DNA of 38,039 nt from positions 1 to 38,039 of the forward strand of contig WGGC01000004.1 in NCBI GenBank assembly GCA_015491905.1, given 5' to 3'. The position numbers and the translations under genes were made by a program. The notes below the pieces were generated by a model that did no database searches, was not told the origin of the DNA, and worked only from the letters and a program-made list of their open reading frames with translations. Source of the DNA: Bacteroidales bacterium (GTDB lineage: Bacteria; Bacteroidota; Bacteroidia; Bacteroidales; F082). This document shows positions 17,229 to 26,632 of the stretch, in pieces (position 1 is the first letter of the stretch; the number at the start of each line of letters is the position of its first letter).

Positions 17229-20036
17229 TTATACTATTTTATTTTTTAAATACATAGCGGTATAGTTATCATTACAGTGAATCAGATTTTCCGGGGTGCC
17301 TTCAAAAAGGATATTTCCGCCTTTATTTCCCCCTTCCGGTCCCATGTCAATTACCCAGTCTGCTGATTTAATAATTTCCATATTATGTTCGATGACGATT
17401 ATACTATGTCCGTTTTCTATTAAAGCGTTAAAAGATTTAAGAAGTTTACTTATATCGTGAATATGTAATCCGGTAGTAGGTTCATCAAAAATAAAAAGAG
17501 TAGAATTAACACCAGCTCCTTTTGAAAGGAAGTATGCAAGTTTTATTCGCTGAGCTTCACCACCGCTAAGGGTACTAGAACTTTGGCCTAGTTTAAGATA
17601 TCCTAAGCCGGTGTCTTGAAGAGGTTTAATTTTTTCAACAATACGATTTTCAAGACTATGTGATTCCTGGCTAAAAAATTCAACAGCTTCATCAACGGTA
17701 AGGTCTAAAATGTCAGAAATTGATTTGTTTTTATATGTAATTTCCAGAACTTCTTCTTTAAAGCGTTTTCCGTTACACGCATCGCACTTTAAATATATGT
17801 CAGCCATAAACTGCATTTCGACTTTAATAACACCTTCCCCTTCACACTGTTCGCATCTGCCTCCGGGAATATTAAATGAAAAATAACCCGGTTTGTACCC
17901 TCTCATTTTGGATAGTGGTTGTCTGGAAAATAATTGTCTTATGTCATCAAAAGCTTTTAGATATGTTGCAGGATTGGATCTTGAACTTCGTCCAATGGGA
18001 TTTTGATCAATATACTCTACGGCTTTAATGCGATTTGTTTCACCGCTTATCGTGGCATGAATAATTTCACCATTAGACTCTCCATTGATTTCTTGTTTTA
18101 ATGAAGAATATAAAATATCTCTAACCAAAGTAGATTTTCCTGATCCGCTTACTCCGGTTACGACGGTTAATACATTAAGCGGAAACTTTACAGAGACATT
18201 AGAAATATTATGCATAAATGCATTTTTTATATGTATTGAATTGTTCCATTTTCTTCTGAATGCAGGTAATGAAATGTTCTTTCGGCCTGTAAGATAAAGG
18301 GCGGTGTAGCTGATATTGTTGGATATTAATTCTTTATAAGAACCCTCAAAGACTATCTCTCCTCCATGTTCCCCTGATTCCGGTCCAATATCAATAATTT
18401 TATCTGCTATTTTTATGATATCTTCATCGTGTTCTACTACAATTACAGTATTTCCAAGATTACGTAGATTTTTTAACACTTTTATAAGTCTTTGTGTGTC
18501 TCTCGGATGTAATCCTATACTTGGTTCATCAAGAATATACATAGACCCGACAAGAGAACTTCCTAATGAAGTAGCAAGATTAATTCTCTGCGATTCTCCT
18601 CCCGAAAGTGTTGATGAAGACCGGTTTAAAGTAAGATATCCCAACCCTACATCATTCAAAAATTGCAAGCGCTGTTTTATTTCTATTAAAAGCCGATTTG
18701 CAATTTCCATATCATGTGCAGACAATTTAAGTGTTTGAAAAAAATCAAGTAAAGCATCTAATTGCATTTCTACCAGGTCTGATATGCTTTTTCCTGCAAT
18801 TTTTACATAGTTTGCGTCTTTACGTAGTCTTGTTCCATGACATTCCGGGCAAATTGTTTTTCCTCGGTATCGTGATAGCATAACACGATACTGAATTTTA
18901 TAGGCTTGTTCCTCAAGCGACTTAAAGAAGTCGTTTATACCTTCAAAATATTTGTTTCCTTCCCAAAGTATTTCTTTTTGTTGTGGGGTAAGTTCAAAGT
19001 ATGGTTTATGAATAGGGAAATCGAATTTATAAGCATTTCGTATTAGTTTTTCTTTCCATTCTCCCATTTTTTCACCTTTCCAGCAGGCGATAGCTCCTTC
19101 AAAAACTGAAAGCCTTGGATTCGGAACAACTTTATTCTCATCAATCCCTATTATATTTCCAAAGCCTTCACATCTTTTACAAGCTCCATAAGGATTGTTA
19201 AAAGTGAATAAATTTACTGATGGCTCTTCAAAGGTTATTCCATCAAGTTCAAACTTATTTGAAAATTCAATAGTTTCCGGCTTCTTTGTGTCCTTAACGT
19301 GTAATTTTAATATTCCATGTCCCTCATAAAATGCAGTTTGAACAGAATCTGCAACCCTTGCTTTAAAGTCAACATCTTCTTTGTTGATAATTAATCTGTC
19401 AATAATCAGAAAACAATTGTCTTTGCATTTTTTCTTTTGAAGCAGGTTCTCGATTCTTTCAATTTTGTCTTGAATTAATATTCTACTAAACCCTTGTTGC
19501 AATAAAACCTGAAATTGTTGTTCTATGGTTCTTCCCGGTGTTAATTTTAATGGTGAAAATAATAAAACTTCAGTGTTTTCAGGAAGTGACAATATAAAAT
19601 TAACAACATCCGTTACGGTATGTCTTTTAACTTGTTTCCCGGATAAAGGAGAAAATGTTTTTCCTATTCTTGCAAACAAAAGTTTAAGGTATTCATAAAC
19701 TTCTGTAGATGTCCCGACTGTTGATCTCGGGTTTCTGGTTTTTACTTTTTGCTCTATTGCAATGGCAGGGGCTATGCCTAATATAGCATCAACATCCGGT
19801 TTATCCATGCGTCCTAAAAATTGCCGTGCATAGGAACTAAGGCTTTCAACATACCGGCGTTGTCCATCGGCGTAGAGCGTGTCAAAGGCTAAAGAAGATT
19901 TTCCTGAACCCGACAAACCTGTAATTACAACAAATTTCTTCCGTGGTATTGAAACACTCAGGTTTTTTAAATTATTTACCCTTGCATTAACAACAATTAT
20001 ATTATTTTTCGTGTCAGCTTTTGAAATTTCAATCAT
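17229..20036 (-). CDS. uvrA: excinuclease ABC subunit A
   Basis: This is the damage-sensing ATPase of nucleotide excision repair, acting with UvrB and UvrC encoded elsewhere. It has tandem ABC modules. The first has Walker A GLSGSGKSS near the N terminus and signature STLSGGESQRI. The second has GVSGSGKST and STLSGGEAQRI. Cys zinc motifs appear at CKRCEGFG and CPECHGTR, and in the second half at CEQCEGEG paired with CDACNGKR. GTG at 20054 would add six residues (MPYFFI); ATG 20036 (MIEISK, 935 residues) fits the -7-like TAATTTTG at 20061-20054 better. It is divergent from the ECF sigma gene. Confidence 0.96.
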   Translation of the reverse strand: MIEISKADTKNNIIVVNARVNNLKNLSVSIPRKKFVVITGLSGSGKSSLAFDTLYADGQRRYVESLSSYARQFLGRMDKPDVDAILGIAPAIAIEQKVKTRNPRSTVGTSTEVYEYLKLLFARIGKTFSPLSGKQVKRHTVTDVVNFILSLPENTEVLLFSPLKLTPGRTIEQQFQVLLQQGFSRILIQDKIERIENLLQKKKCKDNCFLIIDRLIINKEDVDFKARVADSVQTAFYEGHGILKLHVKDTKKPETIEFSNKFELDGITFEEPSVNLFTFNNPYGACKRCEGFGNIIGIDENKVVPNPRLSVFEGAIACWKGEKMGEWKEKLIRNAYKFDFPIHKPYFELTPQQKEILWEGNKYFEGINDFFKSLEEQAYKIQYRVMLSRYRGKTICPECHGTRLRKDANYVKIAGKSISDLVEMQLDALLDFFQTLKLSAHDMEIANRLLIEIKQRLQFLNDVGLGYLTLNRSSSTLSGGESQRINLATSLGSSLVGSMYILDEPSIGLHPRDTQRLIKVLKNLRNLGNTVIVVEHDEDIIKIADKIIDIGPESGEHGGEIVFEGSYKELISNNISYTALYLTGRKNISLPAFRRKWNNSIHIKNAFMHNISNVSVKFPLNVLTVVTGVSGSGKSTLVRDILYSSLKQEINGESNGEIIHATISGETNRIKAVEYIDQNPIGRSSRSNPATYLKAFDDIRQLFSRQPLSKMRGYKPGYFSFNIPGGRCEQCEGEGVIKVEMQFMADIYLKCDACNGKRFKEEVLEITYKNKSISDILDLTVDEAVEFFSQESHSLENRIVEKIKPLQDTGLGYLKLGQSSSTLSGGEAQRIKLAYFLSKGAGVNSTLFIFDEPTTGLHIHDISKLLKSFNALIENGHSIIVIEHNMEIIKSADWVIDMGPEGGNKGGNILFEGTPENLIHCNDNYTAMYLKNKIV

Positions 20037-20053
20037 TATAAAAAAATAAGGCA

Positions 20054-20061
20054 CAAAATTA
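20054..20061 (-). promoter_or_regulatory. possible -7 box for uvrA
   Basis: The minus strand reads TAATTTTG, about 18 nt before the ATG at 20036. A CAA further out is at a 27-nt spacing, too long for a good -33. Confidence 0.35.
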
Positions 20062-20069
20062 GAAATAAA

Positions 20070-20100
20070 TTTGCCTTTTTAGTTTAAACAATTATATTTG
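20070..20100 (+). promoter_or_regulatory. consensus Bacteroidota promoter for the sigma factor gene
   Basis: TTTG (20070-20073), 19 nt, then TATATTTG (20093-20100) match the -33/-7 consensus fully. The start site would fall near 20107, giving a leader of about 75 nt before the ATG at 20183. Confidence 0.75.
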
Positions 20101-20182
20101 CACTAACGAAATCTTAAATATTGTTAAATTTATAAGAAAGCCTATAGAATAAACGCATACTTTTTTTGATAAAATTGAGGTT

Positions 20183-20770
20183 ATGAAAAAAGAAACTAGC
20201 GTTGAGTATCAACTCATAAAGGACTTTCTGGGCGGTGATACAGCTGCCTTACAACAACTTATAGAAAAACATAAAAACAAGGTTTTTTCTTATATTTTTA
20301 TGATGGTAAAAGACAGGCATACCGCCGATGATCTTTTTCAAGATACTTTTGTTAAGGTTATAAATACATTAAAATCAGGAACATATTCTGATGAGGGAAA
20401 GTTTATTAACTGGGTGATGCGTATTGCTCATAACCTGGTTATAGATCATTTTAGGAAACAGAAAAAAGCTAATATCGCTGAATCCAGGAATGAACATTAT
20501 GATTTGCTTGACCATATTGAGGTAAAAGATCGTAATGTGGAAGAAGAATGGGTAATTAATCAGATTCATAGTGATGTAAGAGGATTATTGGATCACCTCC
20601 CTGAAGAACAAAAAGAGGTTCTTTTTCTCCGTTGTTATGCAGGTTTGAGTTTTAAAGAAATATCAGAACATACTGAGGTAAGCATAAATACAGCTCTAGG
20701 AAGAATGCGTTATGCCTTGATGAACCTTCGTAAGATTATTAAAAAAAATAATATTATTTTAACCTCTTAA
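20183..20770 (+). CDS. ECF-type sigma-70 family RNA polymerase sigma factor
   Basis: This 195-residue sigma factor has only regions 2 and 4, as in ECF (RpoE-like) sigmas. Region 2 includes DRHTADDLFQDTFVKV and WVMRIAHNLVIDHFRKQKK (region 2.3-2.4). Region 4 includes LPEEQKEVLFLRCYAGLSFKEI with a helix-turn-helix up to LGRMRYALMNLRK. Its regulon cannot be told. No membrane anti-sigma gene follows; the next gene encodes a 61-residue soluble protein. A full consensus housekeeping promoter lies upstream, suggesting constitutive transcription rather than strict autoregulation. Confidence 0.92.
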   Translation: MKKETSVEYQLIKDFLGGDTAALQQLIEKHKNKVFSYIFMMVKDRHTADDLFQDTFVKVINTLKSGTYSDEGKFINWVMRIAHNLVIDHFRKQKKANIAESRNEHYDLLDHIEVKDRNVEEEWVINQIHSDVRGLLDHLPEEQKEVLFLRCYAGLSFKEISEHTEVSINTALGRMRYALMNLRKIIKKNNIILTS

Positions 20771-20902
20771 GTTAATCACTAACTTGTAATTTAGTTTCTA
20801 AAATTTATTTTTTCCCTATTTAGTAGTTTTAATACTTAATACAATAAAAATAAAATTGTGTCGTTATTTGATTAATAGTAATTATTCAAATTATAAACGC
20901 CT

Positions 20903-21088
20903 ATGAAACAATATTATACTCCCGGTTCAAAATTATCTATCTCAAAAAAGAGTAATTCAGACACAAATTTTGATAAGAAAAGACTAAATCCTTCTTCAAA
21001 GGTTATTAATAATTTAATGGCTTATGCAAGTGCATTGGAAATTTTTAAACTTGTAAACTTTGAAAACGGAAAAGTTTTTAAGAATTAA
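20903..21088 (+). CDS. small conserved-looking protein of unknown function
   Basis: This 61-residue basic, soluble protein has a polar N-terminal half (KLSISKKSNSD, KKRLNPSSKV) and a helical C-terminal part NNLMAYASALEIFKLVN. The pattern of a Pro-Ser-x-x-x-I-x-N-L-x-x-Y-A-x-A-L helix resembles small unannotated proteins I associate with sigma factor neighbourhoods in Bacteroidota, but I cannot name a family. It lies 132 nt after the ECF sigma gene and 50 nt before nth. It could be a regulator of either, or unrelated. The ORF is genuine-looking but short. Confidence 0.55.
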   Translation: MKQYYTPGSKLSISKKSNSDTNFDKKRLNPSSKVINNLMAYASALEIFKLVNFENGKVFKN

Positions 21089-21117
21089 ATTCTTTTCTTT
21101 TTGCACTAAATGGTTTT

Positions 21118-21125
21118 TATCTTTG
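21118..21125 (+). promoter_or_regulatory. -7 box for nth
   Basis: TATCTTTG lies 13 nt before the ATG at 21139. A TTTG at 21100-21103 is spaced only 14 nt, shorter than ideal. It would give a nearly leaderless transcript. Confidence 0.45.
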
Positions 21126-21138
21126 TCAGAAAAATTAA

Positions 21139-21792
21139 ATGACAAAGAAAGAACGTTTTGCAGGGGTTATAAATTATTTTAAAACAGAAAAGCCATTTGC
21201 AGAAACAGAATTACATTACAATAATCCTTATGAATTGTTGGTTGCAGTTATTTTATCTGCTCAATGTACGGATAAACGTGTAAACCTGATAACACCAGAG
21301 TTATTTAACAGATACCCGGACGTTTATAAGCTTAAAGAAGCCTCTACAAAAGAAATATTTGAGCTTATAAAAAGCTGCTCTTTCCATAATAATAAAGCTA
21401 AACACCTTTTGGGAATGGCAAAAATGGTAGTTCAGGATTTTAATGGTAAGATACCAGATAATATTACTGATTTACAAAAGCTACCGGGTGTAGGAAGGAA
21501 AACCGCAAACGTGATTGTTTCTGTTATTTATAATCAACCTGCTATGGCCGTAGACACCCATGTTTTCAGAGTTAGTGCCCGGTTAGGATTGACAGAAAAT
21601 GCAAAAACACCATTGGAAGCTGAAAAACAACTTGTAAAATATATTCCCAATGAAATAATACCCCTAGCCCATCATTGGTTAATTTTGCATGGAAGATATA
21701 TTTGTAAAGCGCGTAAGCCTGAATGTGAAAGGTGTGGTTTGCAAAAATGGTGCAAGTATTATCAAAAAGAAATTAAAAAGATAAAACATTAA
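21139..21792 (+). CDS. nth: endonuclease III (DNA glycosylase/AP lyase)
   Basis: This base-excision repair enzyme removes oxidised pyrimidines and nicks AP sites. The 217 residues show the helix-hairpin-helix LPGVGRKTANVI with catalytic K121 (E. coli K120). The catalytic aspartate is in VDTHVFR (D139; E. coli D138). A C-terminal 4Fe-4S cluster is set by C189, C196, C199 and C205 (C-x6-C-x2-C-x5-C). All key residues are intact. It stands between the 61-aa protein gene and the bcp-recA pair, with its own -7 box. Confidence 0.96.
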   Translation: MTKKERFAGVINYFKTEKPFAETELHYNNPYELLVAVILSAQCTDKRVNLITPELFNRYPDVYKLKEASTKEIFELIKSCSFHNNKAKHLLGMAKMVVQDFNGKIPDNITDLQKLPGVGRKTANVIVSVIYNQPAMAVDTHVFRVSARLGLTENAKTPLEAEKQLVKYIPNEIIPLAHHWLILHGRYICKARKPECERCGLQKWCKYYQKEIKKIKH

Positions 21793-21989
21793 TGACCGCA
21801 AAATATTTTTACAGACAAAAAAATTATTATTTAGTTTTTTAAGTTACTTTATATAAAAAATATAAAGTTAAAAATATATAAAACAGTTTCATATAAAAGT
21901 ATATTGAATTATTAAAATAAAATTAGCTCTTTATAATTTGTTTTAACATATAAAGACAACAATGTAATTTAAAATGAAAAAAAATTACG

Positions 21990-21997
21990 TACATTTG
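21990..21997 (+). promoter_or_regulatory. -7 box for bcp-recA
   Basis: TACATTTG lies 17 nt before the ATG at 22015. The -33 position shows only TTTA. A 9-bp GC-free hairpin at 21846-21868 (ACTTTATAT/ATATAAAGT) lies upstream in the same 222-bp gap, of unclear role. Confidence 0.45.
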
Positions 21998-22014
21998 TTA
22001 CAAAAAGATATACA

Positions 22015-22482
22015 ATGGTAAAATTAAATATTGGTGATAAAGCTCCTGAATTTCAGCTGCCAAATCAAGATGGTGAGATTGTTTCACTAAAAAATTTTAA
22101 AGGGAAAAAATTAATTATTTATTTTTATCCTAAAGATAACACTCCCGGTTGTACAAATGAAGCTTGCAATTTAAGAGATAATTATCAGTATTGGTTAGAT
22201 AAAGGGTATGAGATTATCGGTATTAGTCCTGATAAACCTGATTCACATCGTAAGTTTATTTCAAAGTATAATTTACCTTTTACACTTCTGTCAGATCCCG
22301 AAAAAAAAGTGATAAAAGCATATGGTGCGTGGGGATTGAAAAAGTTGTATGGTAAAGAATATGAGGGATTAATCAGATCGACCTTTATTATTGATGAAAC
22401 CGGAAAAATAGTTGAAATATTTAAGAAAGTGAAAACCAAAGAACATTCGGAGCAAATTATAAAAAAATTAAATTTTGAATAA
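22015..22482 (+). CDS. bcp: thiol peroxidase, BCP/PrxQ type peroxiredoxin
   Basis: This thioredoxin-dependent peroxiredoxin reduces hydrogen peroxide and organic hydroperoxides. At 155 residues it has the thioredoxin fold with FYPKDNTPGCTNEACNLRD. C46 is the peroxidatic cysteine and C51 the resolving cysteine, the atypical 2-Cys spacing of E. coli BCP. The downstream GLIRSTFIIDETGKI is also typical. Its TAA is immediately followed by the recA ATG with no spacing, so the two are co-transcribed and perhaps translationally coupled, linking peroxide defence to recombination repair. Confidence 0.95.
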   Translation: MVKLNIGDKAPEFQLPNQDGEIVSLKNFKGKKLIIYFYPKDNTPGCTNEACNLRDNYQYWLDKGYEIIGISPDKPDSHRKFISKYNLPFTLLSDPEKKVIKAYGAWGLKKLYGKEYEGLIRSTFIIDETGKIVEIFKKVKTKEHSEQIIKKLNFE

Positions 22483-23511
22483 ATGACAACAGATAAGGCA
22501 AATCAACAGTTGGAAAAGGAAAGACAAAACAAGCTAAAAGCACTTGAAGCTACCTTGGGTAAACTTGAAAAAAGTTATGGAAAAGGTGCAATAATGAAAT
22601 TGGGGGCTACAACATACGAAAAAGTACCTTCTATATCTACCGGCTCTATAGGATTGGATCATGCTTTGGGCATAGGTGGGCTTCCTAAGGGTAGGGTAGT
22701 GGAAATATACGGACCTGAATCATCTGGAAAAACGACTTTGGCTTTACACGTTATTGCAGAGGCTCAAAAAAATGGAGGCATTGCTGCATTTATTGATGCA
22801 GAACATGCTTTTGATCGTTTTTATGCAGCAAAATTAGGCGTTGATATTGAGAGTTTGTATATTTCACAACCTGATAATGGTGAGCAGGCATTGGAAATAA
22901 CTGATAATTTAATTCGTTCAGGGGCTATTGATGTTGTCGTGATTGATTCAGTTGCGGCCTTGACTCCTAAAAGCGAAATTGAAGGGGAAATGGGAGACTC
23001 TAAAATGGGATTGCAAGCACGGTTAATGTCTCAGGCTTTAAGGAAATTAACTGCTAATATTAGTAAAACAAATACAATTTGTATTTTTATTAACCAATTG
23101 CGGGAAAAGATAGGTGTTATGTTTGGAAACCCTGAAACAACTACCGGAGGAAATGCACTTAAGTTTTATTCTACCGTGAGGTTAGATATACGTAGAATGA
23201 GCCAAATTAAAGATAGCGATTCGATTAGTGGTAACAGAGTGAAGGTTAAAGTTGTAAAAAATAAAGTAGCTCCTCCTTTTCGTAAAACGGAATTTGATAT
23301 TATGTATGGGGAAGGAATAAGTAAAGTAGGTGAAATTATTGATCTTGGTGTGGAAAAAGGTATCATAAAAAAAAGCGGATCATGGTTTAGCTACGGTGAA
23401 ACTAAGTTAGGTCAGGGAAGAGATGCTGTCAAAAAAATTATTAAAGATAACCCGGATTTAATGGATGAATTGGAATTGAAAGTAAGAGAATCTCTACATG
23501 AGGATAAGTAA
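22483..23511 (+). CDS. recA: recombinase RecA
   Basis: This ATP-dependent strand-exchange protein drives homologous recombination and SOS repair. It is full length at 342 residues. Walker A GPESSGKT lies at 77-84. IDAEHAFD, the Walker B region [48 protein letters not shown] (L2 loop) and [14 protein letters not shown] are all present. The acidic, variable C-terminal tail is short. I saw no LexA-type operator upstream, and it shares the bcp transcript. It ends at a strong hairpin terminator. Confidence 0.98.
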   Translation: MTTDKANQQLEKERQNKLKALEATLGKLEKSYGKGAIMKLGATTYEKVPSISTGSIGLDHALGIGGLPKGRVVEIYGPESSGKTTLALHVIAEAQKNGGIAAFIDAEHAFDRFYAAKLGVDIESLYISQPDNGEQALEITDNLIRSGAIDVVVIDSVAALTPKSEIEGEMGDSKMGLQARLMSQALRKLTANISKTNTICIFINQLREKIGVMFGNPETTTGGNALKFYSTVRLDIRRMSQIKDSDSISGNRVKVKVVKNKVAPPFRKTEFDIMYGEGISKVGEIIDLGVEKGIIKKSGSWFSYGETKLGQGRDAVKKIIKDNPDLMDELELKVRESLHEDK

Positions 23512-23520
23512 CTAATATTT

Positions 23521-23557
23521 AAAAAAAAGACTGTTTAATAAAAACAGTCTTTTTTTT
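23521..23557. terminator. bidirectional terminator between recA and hpt
   Basis: A 16-bp stem formed by A8 plus GACTGTTT (23521-23536) and AAACAGTC plus T8 (23542-23557), with a 5-nt loop. It serves recA on the plus strand and the Hpt gene on the minus strand. Confidence 0.92.
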
Positions 23558-23578
23558 AAAGTATTATAAAATAAATAT

Positions 23579-23926
23579 TTATTTAAAATGATTTTTTAAC
23601 TCTTTTAATTCTGAAACCATCACATCAGCCTTGTCTTTCAGTTCGTTGTAGATTGTATCCAAGTCTTTTATGTCTTTATTTGCACCTTTTAATTCAAGTG
23701 TTTTAGCAAGTTCCTGAACTTCAGGGGCAACAAAGTTTGCTACAACACCCTTTAAACTATGCGCATTAAAACGAAGTTGATCGAAATCTCTTTCATTTAT
23801 ATTTGTTTGTAATGTTTCCATTCTTTGTGGGTATTCTTCCAAAAATATATTGATAATTTCCAAAACCACTTCTTTATCAAAATATTGAAAATTTTCAAGA
23901 AATTGCTTTTCGTTTATTTCAGGCAT
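23579..23926 (-). CDS. histidine phosphotransfer (Hpt) domain protein
   Basis: This 115-residue four-helix-bundle phosphotransfer protein has the phosphorylatable histidine in FNAHSLKGVVANF (H56). It would relay phosphate between a hybrid histidine kinase and a response regulator in a multistep phosphorelay. The whole protein is the Hpt domain, with a lysine-rich tail. No kinase or receiver gene is near, so its partners are unknown. It lies 89 nt downstream of feoAB on the same strand but has a TAAATTTG -7-like element (23962-23955), so it may be separately expressed. Confidence 0.87.
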   Translation of the reverse strand: MPEINEKQFLENFQYFDKEVVLEIINIFLEEYPQRMETLQTNINERDFDQLRFNAHSLKGVVANFVAPEVQELAKTLELKGANKDIKDLDTIYNELKDKADVMVSELKELKNHFK

Positions 23927-23954
23927 ATTAAAAAGTTATTATTATGATTTGTGC

Positions 23955-23981
23955 CAAATTTAAGAAAAAATAAGTTTCAAA
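23955..23981 (-). promoter_or_regulatory. possible promoter for the Hpt gene
   Basis: On the minus strand TTTG (23981-23978) precedes TAAATTTG (23962-23955) with a 15-nt spacing, shorter than the 19 nt seen at the best promoters here. Confidence 0.4.
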
Positions 23982-24015
23982 ATAATTTTTTTCTATTAGT
24001 TATTTAACTGATTTT

Positions 24016-26544
24016 TTATAAACCTAATAAAGTCCCTCCCTGGTATACAATAAAAGCTATTATCCATGCCAGTGTTGTGGTGTAAAATGTCAGGAAAAGA
24101 GAATATCTCCATTTTCCGGTTTCTCCCTTTATAGCAGCTAAAACTGCAACACATGGTGAATATATTAGGACGAAAAGAAGAAATGCCATTGCAATAAGAG
24201 GTGTATATGTATGGTTCCCCTTGTTTTTTCCAGATTGATATACTTGGTTTTTTAATCTCTGGGGTAAAGACTCTTTTATATTTTCACCTGATGTTGGAGG
24301 ATATAAGACTCCCATTGTAGAAACAATTACTTCTTTTGCTGCACTTCCTGCAAGTAAACTAATTCCCATTTTCCAGTCGAAACCCAATGGACGAATTACT
24401 GGTTCAATAAAGTGTCCGATTTTTCCTATAAATGAATTTTCCTGCTTTTTAGCGGCTAACTGATTTTTAAGGAAATAAATTTGTTTTTTTTCTTTAACTT
24501 TTAATTGTTTAATCTGGTCAGGTGTTAGATTATTTTGGGAAATCTTTTCTTGAAATTTCTTGATAACTTCAGATTCCTGATTTTTGTAATACGATTCATA
24601 TTTTTTACCTGTTGGAAAGTATCCAAGTGCCCATATAATTAAAGAAGCAACTAAAATGATAGTCCCCATCTTTTTTAAATATTGTTCTCCTTTAAACCAT
24701 GTTTGCTTTAGTACAGCTTTTGCACGTGGCATCCTGTATGGTGGTAGCTCCATAACAAAAGGAAGACTGTTAACTTTAAAAAGTGTTTTCTTAAAAATCC
24801 ATGCAATTATCCCGGCAAGGATAATGCCAAACAGATATATCCCAAATAATATTGTCCCCTGATAATAGGGGAAAAAGGCACTTATTATCAATACATAAAC
24901 GGGATAACGTGCGCTACATGACATAAATGGGATAATCAACATCGTTACAAGACGATCATTTTTATTTTCTATAGTTCTTGTTGCCATTATAGCAGGTACA
25001 TTGCACCCAAAGCCCATTAGCATTGGAACAAAAGATTTACCATGTAAGCCTATTTTATGCATGAGTTTATCCACAATAAAGGCAACCCGTGCCATATATC
25101 CGGTAGTCTCCATTAATGTAATAAAGAAAAACAGAATTAAGATATTAGGTAAGAATACAATAACACCTCCAACCCCTCCTAAAATACCATCTACAATCAT
25201 ATCTCGAATTATCCCGGGAGGAAGAAATTCAATAAAAACTTTACTTAACCAGCCAATAAATACTGTTATCCACTCCATAAAATAATTTCCCAATACAAAG
25301 GTGGCTTCAAATGTTAACCACATTACAAGTAAAAAAATTGGATAACTAAGGTATTTTGAAGTAACAACAGAGTCAATTAACCGGCTTTTTAAAAGTTTAG
25401 ACTTTTTATTTGCCTTTTTAAGAGTTTCTTTTAGTGCTCCTTCAATAAAACCATATTTTGCATCGGTTATAACAGTTTCTATGTTGTCGTTTCGTTCGTC
25501 TTCAATTATTTTTGTTTCTTTTTTAGCTGCAGATAATATTTCAGAAGCATTAATACAATATTTCCGAACTCTTTTTATTTCTTCTGCATCGCCTTCCAAC
25601 AATTTTATTGATAAATATCGAGGAGCAATTCTTGAAGTAACAGATTCATTTCCTGCTTTATTAATGTAGTTCTGTAATTTTGAAATGGCATTTTCAATAG
25701 TAATTCCATAATTAATATGGATATGTCTTACAATAGGGTCTTTATCTTCAAAAACATCTATAATTTTATTAAAAAGTTTCCCAATCCCTTTACCTTTAGA
25801 ACTTACCGTATGAACCATAGGAATACCCAGAAGTTTTGACAGCTTGTCTACATCAAGTTGATCTCCGGTTTCAATAAATTCATCCCACATGTTTAATGCC
25901 ATCACCACTTTCATATCCATATCTATAAGCTGGGTAGTTAGATAGAGATTCCTTTCCAAATTGGAAGTGTCAACAACATTTAAAATTACATCAGGTAATT
26001 CGTTAAAAATATGGTTTCTGACATATAATTCTTCAGGGCTGTAGCTTGTGATAGAATATGTTCCCGGTAAGTCAACTAATTTAAAGGTGTAACCACGATG
26101 TTTAAAAACAGCCTCTTTGGCATCAATGGTTATACCACCATAGTTACCTACTTTTTCTTTGGAATGAGATGCAAAATTAAATAGTGTGGTTTTTCCACAA
26201 TTAGGATTTCCTACTAATGCAACATTTATGGTTCTGCCTCTCTTTATATCTGTGGGATGTAGAACACTGGTCTCAAGTTCTTGTGTTCCGTTATAGTCAA
26301 TTCCTTTTGCTTTAAATTCTGGGTCTTTGGTGACTTCAATCAGGGAAGCTTCGCTTCTTCTTAAAGAGACCTCATAACCCATTATATTATATTGTATAGG
26401 GTCTTTCATAGGGGCTTCTTTGGTAACAATAACTTGTTTACCAACAACGAAACCCATTTCAATAATTCTTTTCCGAAATGCACCTCTACCTTTTACCTTT
26501 AGGATATAGGCTTTTTCTCCACTTTTCAGTTCTGCAAGGGTCAT
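24016..26544 (-). CDS. feoB: FeoA-FeoB fusion ferrous iron transporter
   Basis: This inner-membrane Fe(II) importer is fused to its accessory domain. Residues 1-73 are a FeoA SH3-like domain (AELKSGEKAYILKVKG, RIIEMGF). The GTPase domain follows with G1 GNPNCGKTT (112-120), G3 DLPG (158-161) and G4 NMWD (218-221). A polytopic C-terminal region contains two Gate domains with core motifs (MGFGCNVPAIMATRT, LAGSAAKEVIVSTMGVLY). The 842-residue length suits the FeoAB fusions known in Bacteroidetes. A charged loop rich in Lys and Gln (about residues 660-705) lies between membrane segments. No Fur box or promoter was recognised upstream. DUF5063 is 88 nt upstream on the same strand. Confidence 0.96.
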   Translation of the reverse strand: MTLAELKSGEKAYILKVKGRGAFRKRIIEMGFVVGKQVIVTKEAPMKDPIQYNIMGYEVSLRRSEASLIEVTKDPEFKAKGIDYNGTQELETSVLHPTDIKRGRTINVALVGNPNCGKTTLFNFASHSKEKVGNYGGITIDAKEAVFKHRGYTFKLVDLPGTYSITSYSPEELYVRNHIFNELPDVILNVVDTSNLERNLYLTTQLIDMDMKVVMALNMWDEFIETGDQLDVDKLSKLLGIPMVHTVSSKGKGIGKLFNKIIDVFEDKDPIVRHIHINYGITIENAISKLQNYINKAGNESVTSRIAPRYLSIKLLEGDAEEIKRVRKYCINASEILSAAKKETKIIEDERNDNIETVITDAKYGFIEGALKETLKKANKKSKLLKSRLIDSVVTSKYLSYPIFLLVMWLTFEATFVLGNYFMEWITVFIGWLSKVFIEFLPPGIIRDMIVDGILGGVGGVIVFLPNILILFFFITLMETTGYMARVAFIVDKLMHKIGLHGKSFVPMLMGFGCNVPAIMATRTIENKNDRLVTMLIIPFMSCSARYPVYVLIISAFFPYYQGTILFGIYLFGIILAGIIAWIFKKTLFKVNSLPFVMELPPYRMPRAKAVLKQTWFKGEQYLKKMGTIILVASLIIWALGYFPTGKKYESYYKNQESEVIKKFQEKISQNNLTPDQIKQLKVKEKKQIYFLKNQLAAKKQENSFIGKIGHFIEPVIRPLGFDWKMGISLLAGSAAKEVIVSTMGVLYPPTSGENIKESLPQRLKNQVYQSGKNKGNHTYTPLIAMAFLLFVLIYSPCVAVLAAIKGETGKWRYSLFLTFYTTTLAWIIAFIVYQGGTLLGL

Positions 26545-26632
26545 ACAAAAAATTTAATGACAAAGAAGGTACTTTTTTTAATGGGTAGTAATACCTTAAT
26601 TTGGGTATTTTTAATTGTAAATTATTAAAGTT

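Noticed and set aside
18415-18738. 107-aa plus-strand ORF
   Set aside because: Antisense shadow of uvrA with no coding signal of its own.
21846-21868. Hairpin ACTTTATAT/ATATAAAGT as nth terminator
   Set aside because: GC-free 9-bp stem with no T tract on the plus strand; too weak to call a terminator.
26590-26609. AATACC/GGTATT hairpin as terminator of the DUF5063 gene
   Set aside because: Only 6 bp, and the T run is on the wrong side for the minus-strand transcript.
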